Source: Bacillota bacterium (lineage in GTDB: Bacteria; Bacillota; Clostridia; Lachnospirales; Lachnospiraceae). From it: 9,266 bases of DNA. Below, one piece after another: positions 1-7,301 of this stretch. A model generated the notes under the pieces. It made no database searches. It was not told the origin of the DNA and saw only the letters and a program-made list of their open reading frames with translations. A program made the translations under genes and the position numbers. The stretch lies in the NCBI GenBank assembly GCA_023436765.1, contig JAEZHX010000225.1:1-9266 (forward strand), in the 5' to 3' direction. Within the stretch, counting starts at the first letter, position 1, and every line of letters starts with the position of its first letter.

Positions 1-45
1 CAGGGTAACATTGGGAAATAAGGAATTCATTGAAGGGAGACAAAT

Positions 46-1383
46 ATGAGTTGTTATATTGAAAGACCACGGACCTCCTGCGCCTTAGGGGGAGCCTTGG
101 TAACCATAAGCTCTTTGCCACGGGTTGTAGCGATAGCTCATACGGCTTTAGGGTGTGCCGGTAACTTAAGCGGTGCAATATCGGTGGGCTCGGGATATCT
201 TGGAGCGGGCTATTGTTCGGGACAGAGCACTCCGACCTCAGGCATTACGGAATCAGAAATCGTATTTGGCGGTTTTGACCGGTTAATCGAACAGATCAAG
301 AATACGCAGGAATTAATCGATGCCGATTTATTTGTAGTAGTAACCGGCTGTATGACGGAGATGATCGGGGATGATGTTCAAGGCGCGGTCAGTGAATGTC
401 AGGACCTTAATAAACCGGTGATAGCCGTCAGTACCCCAAGCTTTCAGGGGGATGCCTACAAGGGCTATGAGATGGTTCTGGAGGGTATCTTTAACCGGTT
501 TGTGAGACCTTCCGATGTCACGGACGAGAGGATGGTAAACCTGTTCGGAGTGATACCCGGCTATGATCCGTTCTTCCGAGGCAATCTGGAGGAAATCAAA
601 CGAATACTTCAGAGGATAGGTCTTAAGGTCAATACCTTCTTTACCCCGGATCAAAGCTTTGAGAATATTACAGCATTCCCCCGTGCGGCGTTGAACATTG
701 TGTTTTCCCGTGTCTATGGGGTCGGCTTTGCCAGAAATGCTGAACAAAAACATGGTATCCCGTATTTTATCACGGATCTTCCGATCGGACCGGAGGCTAC
801 GGACCGGTTCTTAAGGGAAGTAGGAGAACAGCTGGAGCTCGAGCCTGTGTTAATTGAAGAGGTTATCCGGGAAGAGAATGAGATCTATTACGGATATTTT
901 GAACGTACAGCGGATGTATTTGCAGATGGAGAATACAAATTCTATCTGACCCTGGTTTCAAATGCCAATGAACTGATACCCTACGCTATCTTTGCGGAAC
1001 GGGAGCTGGGATGGATCACAAGCGATCTCTATGTAACCAATATTCTCTCAGAGGAAGAGAAGGAGGAGCTTAAGAAAGCCCTATTGCATAAGGAGGTGTA
1101 CGGAGAACTATTATTTGAAACGGATACCTCAAAAATAGCCAAGGACATGACGCTTCGACACAAAAAAAATGGAGGAGAAATCTATTTCGATGATGAGAAT
1201 ACCCCTTTGTTTCTGATAGGAAGCAGACTGGAGAGGGATATGGCAATGAAAAGAGGGTTAAATTACCTGCCGGTCAGTTTTCCCGTGCCTAATCGTCTGA
1301 TCGTGGACAGAAGCTATGCCGGATACCGCGGAGGGCTGCATCTGTTGGAGGACGTTGTGGATGCTTTGATCTCGAATAAATAA
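46..1383 (+). CDS. Nitrogenase component 1 beta-like (NifK-like) subunit
   Basis: This is a 445-residue member of the nitrogenase component 1 / oxidoreductase superfamily, expected to pair with the next gene in an alpha2beta2 cytoplasmic reductase. Three cysteines have P-cluster ligand spacing: C12 (SCALGGAL), C37 (HTALGCAGN) and C102 (VVTGCMTEMIGDDV). C12 and C37 are 25 apart, as are NifK C70 and C95. A beta-type TESEIVFGG segment follows at 68-76. At the position of the alpha-subunit cofactor cysteine it has Ser221, and no histidine lies near the C-terminal RSYAGYRGG segment, so this subunit should carry no cofactor. That makes it the beta partner. It lacks the long N-terminal extension of classical NifK. 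ATG 46 is chosen for the purine-rich GAAGGGAG just upstream. Placing a beta gene before alpha reverses the usual nifD-nifK order. Assignment to the superfamily is secure; the exact subfamily (group IV/VI nitrogenase-like, methylthio-alkane reductase-like or other) is not. Confidence 0.9.
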   Translation: MSCYIERPRTSCALGGALVTISSLPRVVAIAHTALGCAGNLSGAISVGSGYLGAGYCSGQSTPTSGITESEIVFGGFDRLIEQIKNTQELIDADLFVVVTGCMTEMIGDDVQGAVSECQDLNKPVIAVSTPSFQGDAYKGYEMVLEGIFNRFVRPSDVTDERMVNLFGVIPGYDPFFRGNLEEIKRILQRIGLKVNTFFTPDQSFENITAFPRAALNIVFSRVYGVGFARNAEQKHGIPYFITDLPIGPEATDRFLREVGEQLELEPVLIEEVIREENEIYYGYFERTADVFADGEYKFYLTLVSNANELIPYAIFAERELGWITSDLYVTNILSEEEKEELKKALLHKEVYGELLFETDTSKIAKDMTLRHKKNGGEIYFDDENTPLFLIGSRLERDMAMKRGLNYLPVSFPVPNRLIVDRSYAGYRGGLHLLEDVVDALISNK

Positions 1384-1386
1384 TGG

Positions 1387-1410
1387 TAGCGTAATCCGAC
1401 GCTAAATCGG
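1387..1410 (+). other. Small intergenic hairpin(s) between the two subunit genes
   Basis: A 6-bp stem TAGCGT (1387-1392) / ACGCTA (1399-1404) with a 6-nt loop sits between the stop of the beta gene and the ribosome site of the alpha gene. A second, mutually exclusive 4-bp pairing CCGA (1396-1399) / TCGG (1407-1410) overlaps it. There is no T-run, so it is not an intrinsic terminator. It may only help mRNA stability or spacing, and it could be chance. Confidence 0.25.
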
Positions 1411-1432
1411 TTAGATACAGAAAGGAGTCAAT

Positions 1433-2956
1433 ATGGGTTTGGGTTATTATGAACAAAAAATACCTCCGGTACGGGACCTGCGGCTGCGGATCGGTGATGC
1501 CTTCCCTGAGGGAAAGGGATGCGATCTGCTTCAATGCTCCAGAGAGGGATGCTTGTTAGGAAAAAAGAGAAGCTTCTGGCAGGCAAATTCCTGTCAGATG
1601 GCATTGACGCTGATGATGGCGGCCACCATCGATAATTCCGTCATTATCATGCATGGTCCGATTGGATGCGGATCACAGCTGCATATGCTGGATGCAGGTG
1701 TCAGGAAAGGTAATGTCAGCAGGGGTAAACAACCAAAACCCCTTATCTGGCTAAGCACTAACTTAAGAGAGACCGATGTGATCGGAGGTGGGGAGGCTAA
1801 GCTAAGGGAAACGATTGAATATGCGGATCGGGAGTTTCGTCCGGAGATCATATTTGTAGTCGCCACCTGTGCTCCGAATATCATCGGTGACGATATTGAA
1901 GAGGTGGTAAAGTCAGTCGGTGAGAATACTGCAGCCAGAATCGTATCCCTGCACTGTCCGGGTTTTAAAAGCAGAGTCGTAGCTACTGCCTATGACACCT
2001 TCTACCATGGTATTTTAAAGCACCTACCCTTTGATCCGGTTCCCTACAAGGATTATGTTCCCTTTGAATCAACGGATGCGAATTATGAATTGGCAGTTCA
2101 AAAATACCAATATAAGAAGAACCATACCATCAATTTGTTCAATGCAACCTCCATCGGACCGGAGGATGAGAAGGAGCTGACCCGTCTACTGAATTCTCTT
2201 GGTCTGCAGGTACAGATCTTCGCAGAGTATTCCTCGGCAGAGGAGATCAGGCTCATTTCTCAGGCAGCCCTTAACGTAAGCATGTGTAATGTACATGATG
2301 ATTACATACTAAAGTATCTGGAGAAGACCTATGGAATCCCCTATGTGATACAGGGAATGCCCATCGGTCTGAAGGCAACAAGAGAGTGGCTGATGGCCAT
2401 AGCGAAGCACTTTGGTCTGGAGAAGCAGGCTGCGCGATTGGCTGATCAGGAGGAAGAAAAAGTACTCAAGGCAATAGAGCCATACCTGGAACCCTTAAAG
2501 GATAAGCGGGTGCTGATCGGAGGAGGTGTGATCCGGGTAGCTGCGGAGGCAATACTGCTAAAGGAGCTGGGCATGGAGGTAATCAGCATCCGGGCTTATC
2601 ATTTTGACAATGGGGCAGAACCGGTATACGAGGTTTTGAATGAGGAGCTGCCCGAGGTACCCGTATCAGTCAGTAACCAGGCCTTTGAACTGGTCAATCA
2701 GATATTGACGCTGAAACCGGATTTGGCTGTGATTCATAACGGTACCAACGGACTGGTGGCGAAGCTGGGGATTCCGTCCCTGCAATTATTCCATGTAGAT
2801 AAAACCTTCTTTGGCTACAGAGGATTATTTGATCTTACCAAACGAATTGGATTTGCCATGAGAAATCCATCTTATCAGAGAAGGCTTCGGGAGCATGTAA
2901 AACAACCCTATCACCCGGAATGGTATGATAGGAATGCCTTCAGCTATATCAAGTAG
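1433..2956 (+). CDS. Nitrogenase component 1 alpha-like (NifD-like) catalytic subunit
   Basis: This is a 507-residue nitrogenase-superfamily alpha subunit, the likely active-site subunit of the reductase. P-cluster ligands are C54 (ANSCQMAL), C79 (HGPIGCGSQ) and C146 (ATCAPNIIGDDIE). C285 in VSMCNVHDDYIL lies 18 residues before the P of YGIPY, exactly the spacing of the NifD cofactor ligand Cys275 to its EKYGIP segment. H454 (LQLFHVDKTFFGYRG) is a plausible counterpart of NifD His442. These suggest a bound M- or L-cluster-like cofactor. By my alignment around C175 (HCPGFKSRV), NifD Gln191 corresponds to Val183 and His195 to Tyr187, and NifD Arg96 falls at Asp87, so ordinary N2 reduction is unlikely. 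An additional CX4CX4C (C30, C35, C40) lies in the N-terminal extension. AAAGGAG lies 5 nt before ATG 1433. It is co-transcribed with the beta gene (49-nt gap). Possible identities are methylthio-alkane-reductase-like or another group IV/VI enzyme; the substrate cannot be read from sequence. Confidence 0.9.
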   Translation: MGLGYYEQKIPPVRDLRLRIGDAFPEGKGCDLLQCSREGCLLGKKRSFWQANSCQMALTLMMAATIDNSVIIMHGPIGCGSQLHMLDAGVRKGNVSRGKQPKPLIWLSTNLRETDVIGGGEAKLRETIEYADREFRPEIIFVVATCAPNIIGDDIEEVVKSVGENTAARIVSLHCPGFKSRVVATAYDTFYHGILKHLPFDPVPYKDYVPFESTDANYELAVQKYQYKKNHTINLFNATSIGPEDEKELTRLLNSLGLQVQIFAEYSSAEEIRLISQAALNVSMCNVHDDYILKYLEKTYGIPYVIQGMPIGLKATREWLMAIAKHFGLEKQAARLADQEEEKVLKAIEPYLEPLKDKRVLIGGGVIRVAAEAILLKELGMEVISIRAYHFDNGAEPVYEVLNEELPEVPVSVSNQAFELVNQILTLKPDLAVIHNGTNGLVAKLGIPSLQLFHVDKTFFGYRGLFDLTKRIGFAMRNPSYQRRLREHVKQPYHPEWYDRNAFSYIK

Positions 2957-2987
2957 GCTATAGGTTAAGGAGCAAATTATTATCAGA

Positions 2988-3014
2988 GGCAGAACTTAGT
3001 AGGATTTATCTGCC
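2988..3014 (+). other. Weak hairpin in the 107-nt gap before the ABC transporter genes
   Basis: A GGCAGA (2988-2993) / TCTGCC (3009-3014) inverted repeat with a 15-nt loop is followed by a loosely T-rich stretch (3019-3029). The stem is short and the U-tract interrupted, so it is at best an attenuator or partial terminator separating subunit genes from transporter genes. No convincing sigma-A promoter was recognised in this gap. Confidence 0.2.
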
Positions 3015-3063
3015 GCTATTTATATTTTTGAAGAGGCTGCGGTGCAGCAGAATGGAGGGAGTT

Positions 3064-4185
3064 ATGAATATTAGAAAAAGTAAGGGCGTGTTATTTGTTT
3101 TACTTGTATTAATTGCGGTTTTGGTTTCTATGGGTTGCCAGAAGAAAGTGGAAACCAGTGTTCAAGACAAGGTCGAACAGAAGGGTACTGATAAATCGGA
3201 GACAGGTTCCACAGATGCAGTACAAAAGGAGAACGGGGCAGAGCTTACCAAGGAGGAGAAGGAAGCAGCTTTTCTTAAGGAACCGGCTGCAAACCGAGTC
3301 ATCCATATCGGCTATGATGGAGGCTTATGCCAGGGAGCGATTGCAATTGCCCATGAAAAAGGCTTCTTTGCAGAGGAGGGTCTGACTACTGAATTAACGA
3401 AGTCGGAAAGTCCGAGAGATGCTATTTCCGGAGGAAAAATCGATACCTCTGCCGGAATGATTGCAGGATGGCTTAAGCCGATTACAAACGGAGTTAATCT
3501 GGTGTTTACACTAGGACTGCATACAGGCTGTACTTCGGCAATTGTTCTGGCAGATTCTCAAATTAATACCTTTGAGGATGCTAAGGGGGGAATCGTTGGT
3601 ATCAGCGGCGGTATCGGAGGCGTCAATCATAACATCGGTTATCGAATGATAGCCCATGATAATCTGAAACCGGAGGACTTTACCTGGAGTGATTTTCCGG
3701 CAGACCAGCTGCTGCTCCTCCTGCAGAATGGAGATATTGATGTAGCGATTGCCGGAGACCAGATGGCTGAAAAATGGGTTCAGCAGGGCTTAGTAAAAAG
3801 AATCCGTTCCACCACTCTGGATGAGGACTTTTCTGATGAAACCTGCTGTGTACTGGGGCTGTCAGGAAAGTTTCTGGAGGAAAACCCGATTACCTCCGAG
3901 AAAATCAGCAGGGCAGTCTATAAAGCCAGCCTATGGGTGCAGGAAAATAAGGAAGAAACAGCACAAATCCTGATTGATAAGGGGCATGTGAGCGGAGAAC
4001 TAGAATATATTACCAGCCTGCTTGAGTTATACGATTTTGTCCGGACCAATGAACAGACAGATAAGTCGATCAATGATTCTATACAGGAGTATAAAAATCT
4101 CGGGGTAATTGATGAAACAATTAAGGTTGATACTTTAAAACAGCAGATATGGCATTCTTACGCATTAGATAAGCTGGCAGATTAA
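3064..4185 (+). CDS. ABC transporter substrate-binding lipoprotein (SsuA/TauA/NitT family)
   Basis: This is a 373-residue extracytoplasmic solute-binding protein for the importer encoded by the next two genes. The N-terminus has MNIRKSKG, a hydrophobic core, then VSMGC with C25 as probable lipidation site (a slightly degenerate lipobox). A charged, low-complexity Lys/Glu/Ser linker spans about residues 26-75. The binding domain starts near VIHIGYDGGLCQGAIAIA and contains the family-typical GFFAEEGL and a DAKGGIVGIS segment. It is of the NMT1/SsuA-like periplasmic fold used for sulfonates, nitrate, taurine or thiamine precursors. Four cysteines sit in the mature domain (C89, C156 in LGLHTGC, and C261-C262), which is notable for a secreted anaerobe protein. 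ATG 3064 is preferred over the upstream TTG 3028 because GGAGGGAG lies immediately before it and the signal peptide begins there properly. Its position between nitrogenase-like subunits and NifB suggests it supplies the reductase substrate; that is inference. Confidence 0.9.
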   Translation: MNIRKSKGVLFVLLVLIAVLVSMGCQKKVETSVQDKVEQKGTDKSETGSTDAVQKENGAELTKEEKEAAFLKEPAANRVIHIGYDGGLCQGAIAIAHEKGFFAEEGLTTELTKSESPRDAISGGKIDTSAGMIAGWLKPITNGVNLVFTLGLHTGCTSAIVLADSQINTFEDAKGGIVGISGGIGGVNHNIGYRMIAHDNLKPEDFTWSDFPADQLLLLLQNGDIDVAIAGDQMAEKWVQQGLVKRIRSTTLDEDFSDETCCVLGLSGKFLEENPITSEKISRAVYKASLWVQENKEETAQILIDKGHVSGELEYITSLLELYDFVRTNEQTDKSINDSIQEYKNLGVIDETIKVDTLKQQIWHSYALDKLAD

Positions 4186-4201
4186 GCAGCGGGAGGTAGT
4201 C

Positions 4202-5218
4202 ATGAGCAGAGTAGGCAATATAACAGTCGGAGAACTGATAGAGCTGGAGGAAAAACCGATCACAAAGCTACGCAAAGTGGTTAACCAAGTCATATGTGCT
4301 TCACCGATTTTAGCAGCAACCATACTTCTGATACAGTATTTTTATGTTCCCGATTTCGGTTTGAATACCAAAACCAATATCTATCCATCCATCATCGGCC
4401 TTATGACCGTGATATTGTTGGTCGTTTTTATCGCCGGATTCTTTCACAGGAAGGCATATAAGTTCTTACTGAAGAATGCTCCCATCTATACGGTAGTATT
4501 TCTGGCGCTTATTCTTTATGATTATAATACTCTGAAGACCGGAAAGCTGATGCTGCCCTATTTTCCCTGGCCGGACAGGATACTGAAGGCAATCGTAGAT
4601 GACCGCAGGTTACTTCTGGATTGCATCTCGAATTCATTAATTCTGTTATTTTCGGGATTTTTCACAGGGGCAATTGCAGGCCTGGTTACCGGTGTGCTGA
4701 CCGGATGGTATAAGAAGGTGAACTATTGGGTTTCGCCTCTGCTTAAAATTATTGGGCCAATTCCATCCACAACCTGGCTTCCGATTATACTGATCGTCTC
4801 CAGCTCGTTGTTTCGGGGTAGCGTATTTATCATAGCCCTCGGGGTATGGTATCCGGTTACGATGACTACCTATGCAGGAGTTTCTAATGTTAAGAAGTCC
4901 TTCTTTGAAGTAGCCAAAACCCTGGGAGCGAAGGAATTCAGGCTGATTTTTAAGGTTGCCATACCGGCTGCCATGCCTAATATATTCCAGGGTCTGACTC
5001 AGGGAATGAGCGTTGCATGTACTGCACTGATTGTAGCAGAAATGATGGGAGTAGAATCAGGCCTTGGCTGGTATATCAATTGGCAGAGAGGCTGGGCAGA
5101 ATTTGCGAAGATGTATTCTGCAGTGATTATGATTTGTTTGACCTTCACTGCGGTCAATCTGGTTTTCGGCTTCATAAAAAAACGGGCTCTGCGGTGGCAG
5201 GAGGGAGTGGTTCGATGA
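4202..5218 (+). CDS. ABC transporter permease (SsuC/TauC-type)
   Basis: This is a 338-residue integral membrane permease. Three N-terminal hydrophobic segments (about residues 28-48, 60-81 and 96-112) precede the conserved BPD_transp_1 core, which begins near residue 142 (SNSLILLFSGFFTGAIAGL). The core contains the cytoplasmic EAA loop EVAKTLGAKEFRLIFKVAIP (from residue 236) that docks on the ATPase. Downstream segments include MSVACTALIVAEMMG and a final helix ending at KKRALRW. The N-terminal extra membrane segments make it longer than a minimal SsuC of roughly 260 residues. GGGAGGT precedes ATG 4202, 16 nt after the binding-protein stop. Its TGA overlaps the ATG of the ATPase gene (ATGA), implying translational coupling. 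Confidence 0.92.
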   Translation: MSRVGNITVGELIELEEKPITKLRKVVNQVICASPILAATILLIQYFYVPDFGLNTKTNIYPSIIGLMTVILLVVFIAGFFHRKAYKFLLKNAPIYTVVFLALILYDYNTLKTGKLMLPYFPWPDRILKAIVDDRRLLLDCISNSLILLFSGFFTGAIAGLVTGVLTGWYKKVNYWVSPLLKIIGPIPSTTWLPIILIVSSSLFRGSVFIIALGVWYPVTMTTYAGVSNVKKSFFEVAKTLGAKEFRLIFKVAIPAAMPNIFQGLTQGMSVACTALIVAEMMGVESGLGWYINWQRGWAEFAKMYSAVIMICLTFTAVNLVFGFIKKRALRWQEGVVR

Positions 5219-6003
5219 ACGAAGCAAGAGGTTGTGTCCAAGTGGATGAGATTACTAAAATATTTGCAAGAAATGATGTGAACAGCACAATCACTGCCTT
5301 GGACAGGGTAAGTATTACAATTGAGCCGGGCGAGTTTGTGTCCATTGTCGGAGCCAGCGGCTGCGGCAAATCAACCCTGCTGCGTCTGATCACCGGCCTG
5401 GAGCAGCCAACCAGGGGAAAGGTTTACTTTGATGGGGTAGAGATTGAAGGACCCAGTGAAAAAAGAGGCTTTGCTTTCCAGGAGCCAACTCTTTTTCCCT
5501 GGCTGACCGTTAGGGACAATATTGCTTTCGGGTTAAGGGCGCAGGGCATCTATAAGAAGAAGAAGTATATTGTTGATGAGCTGCTGAGACTGGTGGACCT
5601 GGTGGAGTTTGAACATTCTTACCCCCACCAGCTGTCAGGAGGAATGGCACAGCGGATATCCTTAGCCCGTGCCCTTGCCTGTGAACCGGATGCCTTATTC
5701 CTGGATGAACCCTTCGGTGCCCTGGATGCCTTCACCCGAATGAATATGCAGGAAGAGCTGATTAAAATATGGCAGGAAAGGCATATGACGATCGTTATGA
5801 TAACCCATGATGTGGATGAAGCAATCTATCTGTCCGGGCGGATTATCATAATGTCACCTAAGCCGGGAAGAGTCCGTAACATATTCGAGGTAAATAACTC
5901 TTATCCCAGGAATAGGAACGGAAGTGATTTTATTAAAATTCGCAAGCAAATTCTGGAAATACTGGATTTTGCCCAGGAAGAAACAGTGGACTACTATTTA
6001 TAA
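5215..6003 (+). CDS. ABC transporter ATP-binding protein (SsuB/TauB-type)
   Basis: This is a 262-residue ATPase that powers the importer. Motifs are complete: Walker A GASGCGKST (46-54), Q-loop FAFQEPTLFPWLTV, ABC signature LSGGMAQRISLARAL (from 140), Walker B LFLDEP (161-166) with D-loop FGALDA, and H-loop histidine H198 in ITHDVDEA. The FPWLTV after the Q-loop and the ALDAFTR stretch are typical of the nitrate/sulfonate/taurine ATPase family. ATG 5215 overlaps the permease stop and has AGGAGGGAG 7 nt upstream. An in-frame upstream extension to 5017 is merely the permease gene read in another frame and lacks ABC homology. The gene is followed after 31 nt by the NifB-like gene, tying transport to cluster assembly in one operon. 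Confidence 0.95.
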   Translation: MNEARGCVQVDEITKIFARNDVNSTITALDRVSITIEPGEFVSIVGASGCGKSTLLRLITGLEQPTRGKVYFDGVEIEGPSEKRGFAFQEPTLFPWLTVRDNIAFGLRAQGIYKKKKYIVDELLRLVDLVEFEHSYPHQLSGGMAQRISLARALACEPDALFLDEPFGALDAFTRMNMQEELIKIWQERHMTIVMITHDVDEAIYLSGRIIIMSPKPGRVRNIFEVNNSYPRNRNGSDFIKIRKQILEILDFAQEETVDYYL

Positions 6004-6034
6004 TTTATAGAAGGAAGGAAATGAGGTGGGAGTA

Positions 6035-7255
6035 ATGAAATTGGCATTTGCCTCCAATGATGGAATCGTAGTAAATCAGCATTTTGGTCATACACCGGCA
6101 TTCTGGATTATAGAGATAAATGAGGAGACTAAGGCATGGAGGCTCATTGGTAAAAGGGTGAACTCCCCCTCCTGCAGTTGTGGGGAGCATGATGAAAGCG
6201 TCGTAAAGAGCAGCGTGGATCTAATCAGTGATTGTCATGCCGTCTTTGCTGTGCAGGCGGGAAATTATGTTCACTCCTACCTACAGCAAATCGGTCTGAA
6301 GCTAATTGAAGTAAAGGGCTTTATTAAGGATGTTACGGAAGGCTATATCATTTATCTGAATAAGGTGCATTACTTTGAAAAGAAAGCGAAGACTCAAAAA
6401 GCTCCATTGCCTATGGAGCACCCCTGCTTTAATAGCAGTGTACATGGTAAAAAGGGAAGACTCCATCTTCCCGTAAGCCCAAGCTGTAATATTCAGTGCA
6501 AATTCTGTATCCGGGCCTGCAATAAGGGGGAACAGAGACCGGGGGTAGCAAACGGAATACTCCGGGCGGAGGAAGCGGTGGATACAGTACGGCGGGCATT
6601 GGAGCTGTGCCCCGAGATTACCGTAGTGGGAATCGCAGGGCCGGGAGATACCCTTGCTACCGGTCATGGTCTGGAAGCCTTTCGCTTGATACATGAAGCC
6701 TATCCGCAGCTCATCAAATGTCTTAGCACCAACGGACTGGCCTTGCCGGGAAAGATCCCGGAGCTTCTTCGGGTGGGTGTCAGGACGATTACAGTTACCG
6801 TGAATGCAGTTAATCCGAAGATAGGAGAGAAGATATATTCACATATTCTATGGGAAGGAAAAAGATATACAGGTGAAGAAGCGGCGGCCATATTGTCTGA
6901 GCAGCAGCTTAAGGGCATCCGGGAAGCCACAGAGAACGGTATTCACGTTAAGATAAACACTGTCCTTATTCCCGGTGTCAATGAGGAGCATATAGGAGAA
7001 ATCGCGGAAGCGGTCAAAGCTGCAGGCGCCTCCCTTCATAATATCATACCTTTGATTCCGCAGCATGATATGAAGGACATTCCGGCACCGTCCTGTGAGC
7101 AAATCAATAAAGCCCGTAATATTGCAGAACAATACCTGCCACAATTCCGGCATTGCATGCACTGCCGTGCCGATGCCTGCGGCATCATCGGCAAGGAGGA
7201 CTTATCCTACAAGCTGTACGGCGAAAGGAGGCTGGAGACTTTTTCCCATGGTTGA
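6035..7255 (+). CDS. nifB: NifX-NifB fusion: radical SAM nitrogenase-type cofactor biosynthesis protein
   Basis: This is a 406-residue protein. Residues 1-110 resemble the dinitrogenase Fe-Mo cofactor-binding (NifX/NafY) domain: MKLAFASNDG start, NQHFGHT (14-20), CSCGEHDES and SDCHAVFAV. Residues about 129-390 are NifB: HPCFNSSVHGKKGRLHLPV, then the AdoMet [4Fe-4S] motif CNIQCKFC (C151, C155, C158), C162 and RPGV, a GIAGPGDTLA glycine motif, STNGLALP, and the C-terminal CMHCRADACG (C374, C377, C382). In the family, NifB fuses two [4Fe-4S] units with a SAM-derived carbide to give the 8Fe NifB-co. The C158-to-C162 spacing is shorter than in classical NifB, and the NifX domain is N-terminal rather than C-terminal. 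ATG 6035 is favoured since GAGGTG lies 6 nt upstream and the NifX domain starts there; GTG 6026 sits inside that ribosome site. No NifE/NifN is nearby, so it probably feeds the adjacent reductase more directly. Confidence 0.92.
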   Translation: MKLAFASNDGIVVNQHFGHTPAFWIIEINEETKAWRLIGKRVNSPSCSCGEHDESVVKSSVDLISDCHAVFAVQAGNYVHSYLQQIGLKLIEVKGFIKDVTEGYIIYLNKVHYFEKKAKTQKAPLPMEHPCFNSSVHGKKGRLHLPVSPSCNIQCKFCIRACNKGEQRPGVANGILRAEEAVDTVRRALELCPEITVVGIAGPGDTLATGHGLEAFRLIHEAYPQLIKCLSTNGLALPGKIPELLRVGVRTITVTVNAVNPKIGEKIYSHILWEGKRYTGEEAAAILSEQQLKGIREATENGIHVKINTVLIPGVNEEHIGEIAEAVKAAGASLHNIIPLIPQHDMKDIPAPSCEQINKARNIAEQYLPQFRHCMHCRADACGIIGKEDLSYKLYGERRLETFSHG

Positions 7256-7272
7256 TCAGACTTTTTCCATGG
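7236..7272. repeat. Tandem imperfect direct repeat at the nifB stop
   Basis: AGACTTTTTCCCATGG (7236-7251) is repeated as AGACTTTTTCCATGG (7258-7272), a 22-nt period with one C missing. The first copy encodes the last codons of the NifB-like protein; the second lies beyond its stop. The second copy contains the 10-bp palindrome TTCCATGGAA (7265-7274). It could be a duplication scar or a protein-binding pair. Confidence 0.55.
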
Positions 7273-7301
7273 AAGGTATATCGTTATCAGGAAAGGTATA
7301 T
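7273..7301. repeat. Short direct repeat AAGGTATAT upstream of the recombinase
   Basis: AAGGTATAT occurs at 7273-7281 and 7293-7301, a 20-nt period of about two helical turns, directly before the recombinase gene. The second copy overlaps the proposed -35 region. It could be an operator pair or accessory recombinase site; alternatively it is low-complexity coincidence. Confidence 0.35.

Noticed and set aside
1..45. C-terminal end of an upstream gene, possibly a NifH-like reductase
   Set aside because: Only QGNIGK then TAA (19-21) in one frame, or a 15-codon tail overlapping the ATG in another, is visible. Neither is enough to identify a protein.
46..2956. Classical N2-fixing nifK/nifD
   Set aside because: P-cluster and cofactor ligands are present, but key N2-reduction residues appear replaced and NifEN and NifV are not seen, so canonical names were not assigned.
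3028..3063. Upstream TTG start for the binding protein
   Set aside because: It would add 12 residues ahead of a normal lipoprotein signal peptide and overlap the strong ribosome site before ATG 3064.
2957..3063. Riboswitch or intrinsic terminator in the gap before the transporter
   Set aside because: Only a 6-bp stem with a 15-nt loop and an interrupted T-rich tail is present; no known riboswitch core was recognised.
5017..5214. N-terminal extension of the ATPase frame
   Set aside because: This stretch is the permease gene in another frame; the true start is the coupled ATG at 5215.
6302..6694. Minus-strand open frame inside nifB, and similar antisense frames elsewhere
   Set aside because: They lie wholly within well-supported genes, have no plausible ribosome site that I could see and no recognisable motifs.
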